Positions 36,837 to 46,023 of a DNA stretch of 64,000 nt are shown here, in pieces; positions within the stretch are counted from its first letter, which is position 1, and every line of letters starts with the position of its first letter. The notes below the pieces were generated by a model. That model was not told where the DNA came from. It ran no database searches and saw only the letters and a list, made by a program, of their open reading frames with translations. Origin of the DNA: Nitrosospira lacus (GTDB taxonomy: Bacteria > Pseudomonadota > Gammaproteobacteria > Burkholderiales > Nitrosomonadaceae); contig NZ_CP021106.3 of NCBI RefSeq assembly GCF_000355765.4, positions 1,831,137 to 1,895,136 on the forward strand, written 5' to 3'. A program made the position numbers and the translations under genes.

Positions 36837-37097
36837 TTAAAGCTTGCGTGCGGACTTTATTCCGCGCAGGGTTTTGTCCAGTAGAAGACGCGTTTTTTTG
36901 GCGGCTTGCTCTTCATTCTTAGTCAATTCTTTCTGCACCATTTCCGCAAAAACGACCAGATCCTGCCGAGGGTAGGCATCCTGCACGCCGCAGTCCTGAA
37001 AGAATTCGGCAATCCAGCGAGCATTCAGTTCGGTGCGTCCCGTTTCCTCCAGATACTCGTTAGCCGCCATCTTGACGTAATGGGTCAGTTTGGGCAT
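36837..37097 (-). CDS. Small helical protein of unknown function
   Basis: 86 residues from the ATG at 37097, preceded by AAGGAGA at a normal distance; the longer frame starting at 37268 would overlap pyk and has no such site. No signal peptide. The sequence MPKLTHYVKMAANEYLEETGR continues into a Cys-containing middle (FFQDCGVQDAYPRQDL) and a Lys/Arg-rich helical tail (KKTRLLLDKTLRGIKSARKL). Soluble and basic; perhaps nucleic-acid-binding, but no family was recognised. It is divergent from pyk with 73 bp between. Confidence 0.6.
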   Translation of the reverse strand: MPKLTHYVKMAANEYLEETGRTELNARWIAEFFQDCGVQDAYPRQDLVVFAEMVQKELTKNEEQAAKKTRLLLDKTLRGIKSARKL

Positions 37098-37170
37098 GGT
37101 GTCTCCTTGGTTGAGCCAGCAAAGGCAACGATAGCTGAAATCCGCTGAATTATATAGAGACAGCAGCGAT

Positions 37171-38682
37171 ATGATTCCCCACAATTGGCAGCGAACCAAG
37201 ATCGTATGTACGCTGGGCCCGGCGACGGATCCTCCCGGCGTTATCGAGCAACTGATCGAGTGCGGCATGGATGTTGCGCGCGTGAACGCATCGCATGGGG
37301 GTCATGCCGATCACGCGAGGCGCATTGAGCGGGTGCGCAACGCCGCGAATATGCTCGGCCAGCCGGTAGCCATACTCATCGATCTGCCGGGTCCGAAATT
37401 CCGCATTGGCGACCTGCCGGATAATTTTTACAAGCTGGCCGAAGGCGAGATGATCACGCTGATTGCGGAGGACAGCTTCGTGAAGGAAGTGGGGGGTAAT
37501 GCGGAAGAACGCAGCCGCCTTTTGCCGGTGCGGGATCCGGAACTGCTCCCGGCGCTTCGTGCGGGAGAGTCGGTGTTCCTGGCCGATGGCTCGATCGAGC
37601 TGTGCGTGAGGATCACGGCCGCCGCCGGCGTGCATTGTGAAGTGATCATCGGTGGCACCGTGCGCTCCGGCTCCGGGATCAATGTTCCCGAATCGGTCCT
37701 GAGCGAAATGGTGCCTACCGATGACGACCGGCAGCATCTTGCATTCGCGGTGGCGCAGGAGGTGGAATGGGTCGGCGTGTCGTTTGTGCAATCGGCCGGC
37801 GATCTTGCGCGGGTGCGGGCATGCCTGCCCTCCGGGGCGGGGGAACGGCCGCTGCTGATGGCCAAGATAGAGAAGCGCCAGGCCCTCGCGGATCTCGATG
37901 CGATCGTGGAAGCGTCGGACGGCGTGATGGTTGCGCGCGGGGATCTGGGGGTCGAGACCGATCTCGCCGAGATACCGGTGGTGCAGAAGCGCATTATCGC
38001 GGCGGCCAATGCGCGCGGCCGCCCGGTGATCACCGCCACGCAGATGCTCGAGTCGATGGTGGAGCGCGAGCATCCGACGCGGGCGGAAGCCACCGACGTG
38101 GCCAACGCGGTCCTCGACGGAACGGATGCCGTGATGCTTTCCGCCGAGACGGCCATCGGCCGATTTCCTGTCGCCGCAGTGCGATTTCTTGCCCGCGTGC
38201 TTGCTGCGACGGAGAAGGGATACAGCTTGCGCATGGCATATGACCGGATGCGGGCGACGGATATTCCCAGTTCACCGGACAACCCGGACAATGCCCTGAG
38301 CTTCGCTGCATGCCAGCTCGCGGCGCGCCTCGGCGCCCGAGCCATCGTCGTGCCCGCCCATACCATGGCGGCAGCATTGGCTATTGCCCGTTTTCGTCCC
38401 CAGGCGCCGCTTGTCGTCGTGGCGAGCTCCATGAGATTGTATCGGAGCCTGGCACTGGTGCGCGGAGTTTCGCCCCTTCTTTCCATCGCCGCATCCGACA
38501 CTGGAACCGGCACTGGAACCGGCCCGCAGGCTTGCCTGATTCAAGCCGGAGAGTGGCTGGTCGCGCAGGGTCTGGCGGAACCCGGCGACCAGGTTGTGCT
38601 GGTTTCCGCTTCCAGCAGCGCTTGCGAAAGAGCCGACACGCTCCGGACGATACGCTTGAGCCGGGATGGGGGAACCGGATAG
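37171..38682 (+). CDS. pyk: Pyruvate kinase
   Basis: 503 residues. Converts phosphoenolpyruvate and ADP to pyruvate and ATP. N-terminal RTKIVCTLGPATDPP, the ARVNASHG loop (normally ARxNFSHG, here Ala for Phe), IDLPGPKFRIG, the catalytic Lys region LLMAKIEKRQAL, VMVARGDLGVE, ITATQMLESM and DGTDAVMLSAETAIG are all present. The C-terminal allosteric domain is shorter than usual in its motifs and contains a Gly-Thr repeat (DTGTGTGTGP, about residues 449-458). The ATG has only a weak upstream ribosome binding site. Confidence 0.93.
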   Translation: MIPHNWQRTKIVCTLGPATDPPGVIEQLIECGMDVARVNASHGGHADHARRIERVRNAANMLGQPVAILIDLPGPKFRIGDLPDNFYKLAEGEMITLIAEDSFVKEVGGNAEERSRLLPVRDPELLPALRAGESVFLADGSIELCVRITAAAGVHCEVIIGGTVRSGSGINVPESVLSEMVPTDDDRQHLAFAVAQEVEWVGVSFVQSAGDLARVRACLPSGAGERPLLMAKIEKRQALADLDAIVEASDGVMVARGDLGVETDLAEIPVVQKRIIAAANARGRPVITATQMLESMVEREHPTRAEATDVANAVLDGTDAVMLSAETAIGRFPVAAVRFLARVLAATEKGYSLRMAYDRMRATDIPSSPDNPDNALSFAACQLAARLGARAIVVPAHTMAAALAIARFRPQAPLVVVASSMRLYRSLALVRGVSPLLSIAASDTGTGTGTGPQACLIQAGEWLVAQGLAEPGDQVVLVSASSSACERADTLRTIRLSRDGGTG

Positions 38683-38695
38683 GCGGTTTTTCCCG

Positions 38696-39832
38696 CTACA
38701 ATTCAGGAAGCGTACCTGAATCCCCGGTATCCTTGGCGAGCATTACCCGATTACGTCCCGCATTTTTCGCTTCATACATTGCCTTGTCCGCACGCTCAAT
38801 CAATGCCTCCTTGCGTTCGCCTGACCTCAACATCGCAACGCCCACGCTGATTGTTATCGGGATGCTGAATTCCTTCAAGTGCAGGGGAGTATCCATCACC
38901 CCTTTGCGTACCCGCTCCGCGATGACTTCCGCCAATTCCAGAGGAGTGTTCGTCATGATAATAACGAATTCCTCCCCTCCGAATCTGCCGATCATGTCGA
39001 AGTCCCGCACCGCCGCCTGTAGCCGGCCCGCCACATGCTTGAGTACGAAGTCGCCCACCACGTGTCCGTAGGTGTCGTTGATTTTCTTGAAGAAATCGAG
39101 ATCGATCATCGCCACGCATAAAGGTTTGCCACTCCGGCCATCGTGACCCCTGTGCGCGATATCGATATGATGATCAAGGGCTTCCATGAGCGTGTTATAT
39201 CGCATCAAGCCCGTGAGTTGGTCGGTCGAGGCTTCCTGGTGCCAGTGGGATGTTTCCTTGCGCAACTTGGTAAGCGCCTTTCGCAGTTCATCAATTTGCG
39301 GAAGATGGTAACCTTCCGCGCTCAGGTATACATTCAGGGAGGTGAGTTTCACAACGCAGTCGATGAGGGGCCCCAAGGTTGCCGTATCATCGGCAAATTT
39401 GACCGATAGATTGTTTATCAGGGTTTGCTGCGTGAGGCTATGCTGTAACTGCAGAAGGCCTTGGGGAATTTTTGCGCGCACGAAAGCGGCGGCGATGGCC
39501 AGCCGTTCTCCAAAATACTTCGGGGTATCGAAATCCTGGCCGTAGCATTGCAAATGCAGCGTCCATGTTTGCGTGAAGCATTCGATACCGATATTCCGCT
39601 CGATCAGCGCGAAGCCCCGATCCCGCGCCAGCGCGATGCAGCAGGAATGGACCATCGCCTTGGCTTCTCCCCCTGTGGTTTCTCTCCGTATACGCTCCGC
39701 CAGTTTGGCATGCTCCGCTTGCAGACCCAGTATCGATAGTGTTTCCCGGATTCGCGCGCTGTCAAATCCAAACGCCGCGCAATCGAAAGTGGTATCAGTA
39801 TTCATGAGATATGGAGCGCGTGGCGCATTCAT
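38696..39832 (-). CDS. Diguanylate cyclase with degenerate globin-like sensor
   Basis: 378 residues. The GGDEF domain (about 200-370) has an intact GGEEF active site at 285-289 and an inhibitory I-site RxxD at 276-279, so it should make cyclic di-GMP and be product-inhibited. The N-terminal 30-190 are all helix; DTPKYFGERLAIAAAFVRAKIPQGLL resembles the F-helix region of globin-coupled sensors, but the proximal heme His is replaced (Phe), which suggests a non-heme globin-like fold. Start: 39832 or 39805; neither has a clear ribosome binding site. Convergent with pyk, 13 bp apart. Confidence 0.85.
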   Translation of the reverse strand: MNAPRAPYLMNTDTTFDCAAFGFDSARIRETLSILGLQAEHAKLAERIRRETTGGEAKAMVHSCCIALARDRGFALIERNIGIECFTQTWTLHLQCYGQDFDTPKYFGERLAIAAAFVRAKIPQGLLQLQHSLTQQTLINNLSVKFADDTATLGPLIDCVVKLTSLNVYLSAEGYHLPQIDELRKALTKLRKETSHWHQEASTDQLTGLMRYNTLMEALDHHIDIAHRGHDGRSGKPLCVAMIDLDFFKKINDTYGHVVGDFVLKHVAGRLQAAVRDFDMIGRFGGEEFVIIMTNTPLELAEVIAERVRKGVMDTPLHLKEFSIPITISVGVAMLRSGERKEALIERADKAMYEAKNAGRNRVMLAKDTGDSGTLPEL

Positions 39833-40037
39833 TGGTTCCCATAAGTGTTTGCGATGGAGGCAGGATGATTTTCATGGGATGACGGCATCCTGCAGGTTGC
39901 AGCTTAAAGCATAATGCACTACGCTCAACAATTCCGGCATTGATGACACAAAATGGTAAAAAATTAATCATGAAACAGTCATCGAGCACCAGTTTCCGGA
40001 GCATGCGTCATATACCATGAACCCGTACGGAGTCACC

Positions 40038-40772
40038 ATGAACCTCTGCCCCCGCGTGATACTGGCATCTGTCATTGTTTCCTCCGCATTGATGGGATGC
40101 GCGTCGCCCCGCTCTTTTCTGGGCGCTTCGTTGCCCAAGATGAAATATGAGGATGTCAAAAAGAGAGAGACACCGTATCGCCTGCAGCTCGTTGTCGAGT
40201 TTCAGCGAAATGGCGCGCATTTTCCCAAGGGAGATATCCCATTGCGGGATTATGCCGCAAAGATACTTGGCGACACCGGTGTTATTACCCCGGTTGATGT
40301 GGTCTCCGCGGTTGACAACCAGGGCGATGGCGCCGTCCGGATAGTCCTGAACAATATTGCCGACAGCGGCACCGTTGCCGCGGAAGCGGCCCGCTCGGGG
40401 TTTCCGCTGTGGATGGTTGGAAAAACCATTACCGATGCTTATACCATGTCGATGGCCATCACCATGAAAGGGAAGACGATCAGGCGGACCGGCATAAAAC
40501 ACGCATATCACACCGCCCTCGGCAATATGGAGATACCGGAGGGAATCGAGGTTTTTCCTTCGAACGAGGCCTTCGGACGAATGCTTGAGCAGATGATTCT
40601 GCGGGGGTTGCAGGATATGCAAGGAAGTGGTGAATTGTCATGGCTGGGTGAGCCGGAAGCGATTGTTTTTTCCTGGGCAGCTTTCCGGCCGGGTTACGCC
40701 GCGCTCATCCAGTCTGTCGATGCCGGATCGTTTATTGCCCAAGACCATTCGGGAATGGCTCGTCCCATCTAA
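40038..40772 (+). CDS. Lipoprotein of unknown function
   Basis: 244 residues from the ATG at 40038, chosen over 40017 because GGAG lies 5 bp upstream. Lipobox LMGC (Cys near residue 21) ends the signal peptide. The mature protein starts ASPRSFLGASLPKMKYEDVKKRE; core strands include YRLQLVVEFQRNG and GAVRIVLNNIADSG. No domain recognised. It converges with glgC, their stop codons overlapping by 4 bp. Confidence 0.65.
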   Translation: MNLCPRVILASVIVSSALMGCASPRSFLGASLPKMKYEDVKKRETPYRLQLVVEFQRNGAHFPKGDIPLRDYAAKILGDTGVITPVDVVSAVDNQGDGAVRIVLNNIADSGTVAAEAARSGFPLWMVGKTITDAYTMSMAITMKGKTIRRTGIKHAYHTALGNMEIPEGIEVFPSNEAFGRMLEQMILRGLQDMQGSGELSWLGEPEAIVFSWAAFRPGYAALIQSVDAGSFIAQDHSGMARPI

Positions 40773-42034
40773 TCGGAATAGCCGGCATTCATCCTCCGCT
40801 CTTCGCGGGAGTAGTAACGCACGTCGCCCAAGGGCACGACCACCAATCCGCCCTCGGTCACGTGATATTTCTCCCGGTCGCGCTCGGGATCGAAACCGAT
40901 TTCGGCACCGGGAGGAATCACGTTATGCCGGTCAACGATCACGTGGCGCAGCTTCGCTCCGCGCCCGATGCGCACATAATCCATGATGATGCAGTCTTCG
41001 ATCTGCGCGCCCGGCTCAACCATCACTTCGCGCCGGAGGATCGAATTGCGTATCTTCGCGTTTCTTATGATATTCGCCGCGCCCAATAGAACATTGTCGA
41101 GTTCGCCTTGCATCACCCAGGAGGTGGGTCCCTGGTAATGGCTGGAAAAAATCGGCCACTGAGGGTTAAAAAGATCAAAGTGGGGCTTCAGGCCGAGCAT
41201 GTCCCGGTGTGCCTCGAAATAGGTGTCCAGTGTTCCCACATCGCGCCAGTAGCTTTTTTCCTCATAAGGCTTGGTATCAGGCACCACGTTGGTTGAAAAA
41301 TCGTAGGCATACACCCGATGGGATCTGGACAGGCGCGGGAGCACATGATGGCCGAAATCAGTCGCGCCCTCTTTGTGCGCTTCCTCCAGCGCTGTCCTCA
41401 GCAGGTCCGCGTTGAACAGATAATTTCCCATGGACGCATAAGCATGCTGCGAATCGTTGGGCATGGGCTTCGGTTGCTCCGGTTTCTCCTGAAAATCCCT
41501 GATTCGTTGCGACGCATCCGCTTCGATAATGCCGAAGTTCGAAGCCTGCTCCAGTGGCACGGGAAGTGCAGCCACGCTGATATCCGCGTTGTTCTCGCAG
41601 TGAAAGCGTACCATCTGCCGGACGTCCATGCGGTAGATGTGGTCCGCGCCGAATACCGCCACCAGGTCCGGCCGGTGCATGTCCATCAGGTTCAGGCTCT
41701 GATACACCGCATCCGCCGTGCCACCGAACAGGGTATGTTCCGTCATCATCTGCGGCGGCACCACCGTTACGAACTGCTCGGAAAACAGGGTGGAAATTGT
41801 CCATGCTTTGCGGATGTGCTCGATGAGGGATTGCGGTTTGTACTGCACCAGAAGATAGATTGAACGAATGTCGGAGTTCACCAGATTGGTGAGGACAAAA
41901 TCCACGATGCGATAGCGGCTGCCGAAGGGTACCGCCGGTTTGCAGCGCTCTGTCGTCAATGGCCGCAGGCGCGAACCCTCGCCACCCGCCATCACAAAAG
42001 CCATGACTTTTTTCCGGCCTCTTCTCTCCCACAT
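40769..42034 (-). CDS. glgC: Glucose-1-phosphate adenylyltransferase
   Basis: 421 residues from the ATG at 42034, preceded by AAGGAGG; longer upstream frames lack this. Makes ADP-glucose for glycogen synthesis. The N-terminal nucleotide-binding motif AFVMAGGEGSRLRPLT, PFGSRYRIVDFVLTN, and the ADP-glucose site motifs (FGADHIYRMD; ANIIRNAKIRNSILRREVMVEPG in the beta-helix domain) are complete. In bacteria the enzyme is activated by glycolytic intermediates. It is divergent from glgX, sharing about 400 bp of upstream DNA. Confidence 0.95.
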   Translation of the reverse strand: MWERRGRKKVMAFVMAGGEGSRLRPLTTERCKPAVPFGSRYRIVDFVLTNLVNSDIRSIYLLVQYKPQSLIEHIRKAWTISTLFSEQFVTVVPPQMMTEHTLFGGTADAVYQSLNLMDMHRPDLVAVFGADHIYRMDVRQMVRFHCENNADISVAALPVPLEQASNFGIIEADASQRIRDFQEKPEQPKPMPNDSQHAYASMGNYLFNADLLRTALEEAHKEGATDFGHHVLPRLSRSHRVYAYDFSTNVVPDTKPYEEKSYWRDVGTLDTYFEAHRDMLGLKPHFDLFNPQWPIFSSHYQGPTSWVMQGELDNVLLGAANIIRNAKIRNSILRREVMVEPGAQIEDCIIMDYVRIGRGAKLRHVIVDRHNVIPPGAEIGFDPERDREKYHVTEGGLVVVPLGDVRYYSREERRMNAGYSD

Positions 42035-42436
42035 ATCGTTCTTCCTCCTTAACCTGAATCCGGCCTTTGGATGGGAAGAAGCACGCCGTCCGGGGAGGCA
42101 GGACAAGGCGTCCCAACGCAGCCATGCGCCCCCAGAACAGTGCAACCTGCCCGAGGGTGGACTCGCCGGGAAGCGAGCATCCAGTGGCATGAAAATTGTT
42201 TAAAAATCATGGTGGCAGACTCTCAAATAAGCGCTCAACCCTCAGATCCAGGTTTAATCACCGGTCAGCACGCTGGTTTAGTTATAGCCCATATCGTTGC
42301 GGTTTTCTGCTAGAGTGAAACAAGCCAAAAGAAAAAATTCGAATCCCTTTACTCAATCCATGCCGATCGTTCCTCTCCTTCATATGCTCTGCCAGTTCGC
42401 GGGGCGCCGGATATTGCCGCACGGCCATTGCTTCCG
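42035..42436. other. Divergent glgC-glgX control region
   Basis: About 400 bp, with an AT-rich stretch at 42195-42360 that probably contains the promoters. No specific operator recognised. Confidence 0.5.
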
Positions 42437-44539
42437 ATGAAAGTCTGGCCCGGAAATCCCTATCCGCTCGGCGCTACCTTTGATGGCGCGGGAACAAACT
42501 TCTCGCTGTTCTCGCATATGGCTGAGCGTGTTGAGCTGTGCCTGTTCGATGAACAAGGCCGCGAAACCCGGGTCGATCTGCCTGAAAGCACCGGCCGCTG
42601 CTGGCACGGCTACTTTCCCGGCATCGAACCGGGGCAGCGCTATGGCTTCCGCGTACATGGGCCATGGGCACCCGAACAGGGCCATCGCTGCAATCCGGCC
42701 AAACTCCTGCTCGACCCCTACGCCAAGGGCATTGACGGTGATATTCGCTGGGATGAGGCGGTATTCCCTTACCCTTTCAACGGGGATGAAAGTGCGCAAA
42801 ATGGTGCGGACAGCGCACCTTTCATGCCCAGGTGCACCGTCCAGCAACCCTTCTTTGACTGGGCCGGAGACCGCCAGCTGCGGCGTCCATGGAATGAAAC
42901 CATCATCTACGAACTTCACGTCAAGGGTTTCACGGCGCAGCATCCGGACATACCGCCCGAATTGCGCGGCACCTACGCCGGTCTTGCTCATCCGGCCGTG
43001 ATCGCGTATCTGAGACAGCTCGGCGTCACGGCTGTCGAGCTGATGCCGGTGCACTATTTCGTGCAGGATAAACGCCTGGTGGACCAAGGGCTGCGCAACT
43101 ACTGGGGGTACAATTCCATTTCCTACTTCGCGCCGCACGGCGGCTACGCGGCGGACAAACGTCCGGGTGCCGCCAGCGCCGAATTCAGGCAGATGGTCAA
43201 GACGATGCACCAGGCTGGCATGGAAGTCATCCTTGACGTAGTCTACAACCACACCGCCGAGGGCAACCACCTGGGGCCGGTGCTGTCCTTCAAGGGCATC
43301 GACAATGCCTACTACTATCAGTTGATGGCGGGGGATCGCCGTTACTACATGGACTACACCGGCACCGGCAACAGCCTCAACATGCGCCAGCCGCACGTGC
43401 TGCAACTGATCATGGATTCGCTGCGCTACTGGGTACTGGAAATGCACGTGGACGGTTTTCGCTTTGATCTGGCCGCTACCCTGGCGCGAGAACTGCACGA
43501 AGTGGAAATGTTGTCCGCCTTCTTCGACATCATCCAGCAGGATCCCGTCATCAGTCAGGTCAAGCTGATCGCCGAACCCTGGGATCTCGGCGAAGGCGGC
43601 TACCAGGTCGGCAATTTCCCGTCGGGTTGGTCCGAGTGGAACGGCAAGTATCGCGATTGCCTGCGCAATCTCTGGCGCGGCCAGGAAGAAACCCTGAGCG
43701 AATTCGCCTATCGCTTCGCCGGAAGCCCGGATCTTTACGCCGATAACTCGCGCATTCCATTTGCCAGCATCAATTTCGTCACCGCGCACGACGGCTTCAC
43801 TCTGCGCGATCTGGTGTCTTACAATTGCAAACACAATCAGGCCAACGGTGAAGACAACCGCGACGGCAGCGACGATAACCGCTCCTGGAACTGCGGCGTA
43901 GAAGGTCCGACGGGTGATACCGAGGTGCTTGCCCTGCGCGCACGGCAGCAACGCAATTTTCTGGTCACGCTGATGCTGTCGCAAGGCGTGCCCATGCTGC
44001 TCGCGGGGGATGAAATCGGCCGCACCCAGCAGGGCAACAACAATGCCTATTGCCAGGACAATGAGATCTCCTGGCTTGACTGGGCGCACACCGATGAGGA
44101 TTTACTGGAATTCACCCAACGCCTCATTGCCTTCCGTCATACCCATCCAGTCTTTCGCCGGCGCCGCTGGTTCCAAAGCCGGGCCATCCATGGAGCGGAT
44201 TGCAGCGATATCGCCTGGTTTAGTCACACCGGCGAACAGGCGAGCGAAGAGCCATGGGGAGGGGGGCTCGCCAAAAGCCTGGGAATTTTCATCAATGGCG
44301 AAACCATTCCCAATCCCAATGCGCGCGGCGAACCGGTTACCGACGACAGTTTCTATCTGATCTTCAATGCCCACCACGAAGCGCTGGATTTTATTCTGCC
44401 AGCGACCCGCTGGGGACCAAGCTGGCTCCGGGTGCTCGACACCACACAAGGCTGGGCCGAAGATGCCCCACCGCTTCAGGCTGGCGCCACGCTGACCGTG
44501 GCGCCGCGGTCGATAGTGCTGTTGCAGCGCCAGGGCTGA
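42437..44539 (+). CDS. glgX: Glycogen debranching enzyme
   Basis: 700 residues from the ATG at 42437 (a TTG three codons upstream is an alternative). GlgX is an isoamylase-type GH13 enzyme that cuts alpha-1,6 branches of limit dextrins. N-terminal CBM48 domain (PYPLGATFDGAGTNFSLFS), then GH13 regions: DVVYNHTAEG (region I), DGFRFDLA with the nucleophile Asp (II), KLIAEPWD with the acid Glu (III), FVTAHDGFT with the transition-state His-Asp (IV). Family length normal. Its product maltotetraose and glucan chains would feed the trehalose operon nearby. Confidence 0.95.
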   Translation: MKVWPGNPYPLGATFDGAGTNFSLFSHMAERVELCLFDEQGRETRVDLPESTGRCWHGYFPGIEPGQRYGFRVHGPWAPEQGHRCNPAKLLLDPYAKGIDGDIRWDEAVFPYPFNGDESAQNGADSAPFMPRCTVQQPFFDWAGDRQLRRPWNETIIYELHVKGFTAQHPDIPPELRGTYAGLAHPAVIAYLRQLGVTAVELMPVHYFVQDKRLVDQGLRNYWGYNSISYFAPHGGYAADKRPGAASAEFRQMVKTMHQAGMEVILDVVYNHTAEGNHLGPVLSFKGIDNAYYYQLMAGDRRYYMDYTGTGNSLNMRQPHVLQLIMDSLRYWVLEMHVDGFRFDLAATLARELHEVEMLSAFFDIIQQDPVISQVKLIAEPWDLGEGGYQVGNFPSGWSEWNGKYRDCLRNLWRGQEETLSEFAYRFAGSPDLYADNSRIPFASINFVTAHDGFTLRDLVSYNCKHNQANGEDNRDGSDDNRSWNCGVEGPTGDTEVLALRARQQRNFLVTLMLSQGVPMLLAGDEIGRTQQGNNNAYCQDNEISWLDWAHTDEDLLEFTQRLIAFRHTHPVFRRRRWFQSRAIHGADCSDIAWFSHTGEQASEEPWGGGLAKSLGIFINGETIPNPNARGEPVTDDSFYLIFNAHHEALDFILPATRWGPSWLRVLDTTQGWAEDAPPLQAGATLTVAPRSIVLLQRQG

Positions 44540-44887
44540 CCGACTGTTAAAGTGTCTCAGCCGATATTTATGGGCTTTCAAGTTTTATCCGAAAAATCTG
44601 TTTTGCCAGACAACCCCAGCGCGTTGTGTTTTGTGTTATCATGTTGTTATTAAATATTAATTGCGCATGTTGCAAGCTTATGGGCGGTAAAACCATGGCC
44701 TCAACAAGGGATGTCAAGATAGATGAACCAACTTGCGACTGCCTAAACTCTTCAAAGCGTTCTCGTCTTCCGGAATACCGTTGCGGAGATCCTCGGTTTT
44801 AACCACGAGGGGGAGAAGAACCATAGCCCCCTATCCCACGAATGAGGTTAAATACCCCGAGCCCCGAGGGGCAGGGTGCTTTGCTTA
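44540..44887. other. Intergenic region without a recognised gene
   Basis: About 350 bp. One 54-codon frame opens at an ATG near 44651 and ends at 44812, Cys-rich but without a ribosome binding site or known similarity. A G/C-rich string, CCCCGAGCCCCGAGGGG, precedes the next gene at 44858-44874. Confidence 0.4.
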
Positions 44888-45154
44888 ATGGATACATGGA
44901 ACGTATACATGGTGCGCTGTTCAGACAGCAGCTTATATACTGGCATTGCCATGGATGTAGCGCGACGCGTGGGCGAACACAATACGAATGATGTGCTTGC
45001 CGCCAGATACACCCGCGCCCGGCGTCCAGTGACGCTTGTGTACCAGGAAAAATACGATACGCGCTCAGAAGCCAGCATACGCGAGTATGAAATCAAACAA
45101 ATGGGCAGGAAAGAAAAATTGATGCTGCTTGACGCCCACCTGGCCTTGAAATAA
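44888..45154 (+). CDS. GIY-YIG nuclease family protein (YhbQ/UPF0213-like)
   Basis: 88 residues from the ATG at 44888. The family core is visible: WNVYMVRCSDSSLYTGIA (the GIY and YIG positions read VYM and LYTG), DVARRVGEHN with the conserved Arg and His, and EYEIKQMGRKEKLMLL at the C-terminus with the conserved Glu region. Single-domain proteins of this group are small nucleases linked to DNA-damage response in E. coli. Monocistronic. Confidence 0.88.
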   Translation: MDTWNVYMVRCSDSSLYTGIAMDVARRVGEHNTNDVLAARYTRARRPVTLVYQEKYDTRSEASIREYEIKQMGRKEKLMLLDAHLALK

Positions 45155-45525
45155 TAACTGGCGGGGCCAAAGACTCCCCGGGATTTTCGGTGGTTCTCCA
45201 AGAACCATGTCATTCGCAATGCCACGAATCACGCGCTCGGATATGAATATGGGGAAAGTAAGGATTCCTTCGTAAATGTGTCACATCAATAGAGCGGTCC
45301 CGGGTTATGCGTGTCCATTGGGGCATTTCTTTGAGATTTTATCTACCCATCGCAGTTCTGTTTAAAAATGCCTTGCCCTGCCGCCTTCACCCACTCATCG
45401 CGGTTAGCGTTGGCATGTAGTCGTAATCCCAAGTCCTTTGGATATCACTCGCATTGGATTTTCTGCCCAATGCCCCCTGTAAAATTCTACAGCTATTCAG
45501 AAACCTGACAGAATGATCTGATAGC
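45155..45525. other. Intergenic region upstream of the KaiC-like operon
   Basis: About 370 bp. A GGGG...CCCC hairpin (GGGGCCAAAGACTCCCC, 45165-45181) after the GIY-YIG gene may end its transcript. No gene seen. Confidence 0.4.
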
Positions 45526-46023
45526 GTGCCATCAGTTATCATTGCCGACCATGTCTCCGATTTAATGACAGCGCATCACCGAAGACTAGCAGTACTATTT
45601 TTACGGAGGCTAGGATTGTTACGACACCAGATAATTAATAGTCTCCTGGCAGAGTCCACCGGGAAAGTTGCGGATGCCGCGATTTACGCATGGGAGCGCC
45701 TGGCGACCCAAATTATTTCAATCGTCGGTGAAGATGGTTTCAATTCACTTTACGCGAGAAGCCTATTTCTGAGCCAGTCAAAATTTCCCTGGCTCGCGGC
45801 TAGCCAATTCCCACCACAGATTGATCACCGGTTTGCAGGACTCAAAGCGAGCCTTGAAGGACAAGCGCCTGCGCAAGCCAGTGAAGCAAACCGTCTGCTG
45901 CTGATCACTTTTACCGACATCCTGGCGTCATTGATTGGCGAGCAGTTAACCACCCGTATTTTAAGTTTAGCTTGGGATACTGATATTTCGAATAGCACTG
46001 GCACGGAGTTCAAAAATGAATGA
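45526..46023 (+). CDS. Helical protein of unknown function, first gene of a KaiC-like operon
   Basis: 165 residues from a GTG at 45526; an ATG at 45565 is the alternative and neither has a good ribosome binding site. The sequence is all helix, with an Arg/Leu-rich start (HHRRLAVLFLRRLGLLRHQI), a central GEDGFNSLYARSLFLSQSKFPWLA and a C-terminal LLLITFTDILASLIGEQLTTRIL. It overlaps the KaiC-like gene by 8 bp, so the two are translated together. It is not KaiB. A role as helical partner or adaptor of the ATPase is suggested only by the operon. Confidence 0.6.
   Translation: MPSVIIADHVSDLMTAHHRRLAVLFLRRLGLLRHQIINSLLAESTGKVADAAIYAWERLATQIISIVGEDGFNSLYARSLFLSQSKFPWLAASQFPPQIDHRFAGLKASLEGQAPAQASEANRLLLITFTDILASLIGEQLTTRILSLAWDTDISNSTGTEFKNE

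Noticed and set aside
42380-44089. 569-codon open frame antisense to glgX
   Set aside because: glgX has complete GH13 motifs on the plus strand; the antisense frame has none.
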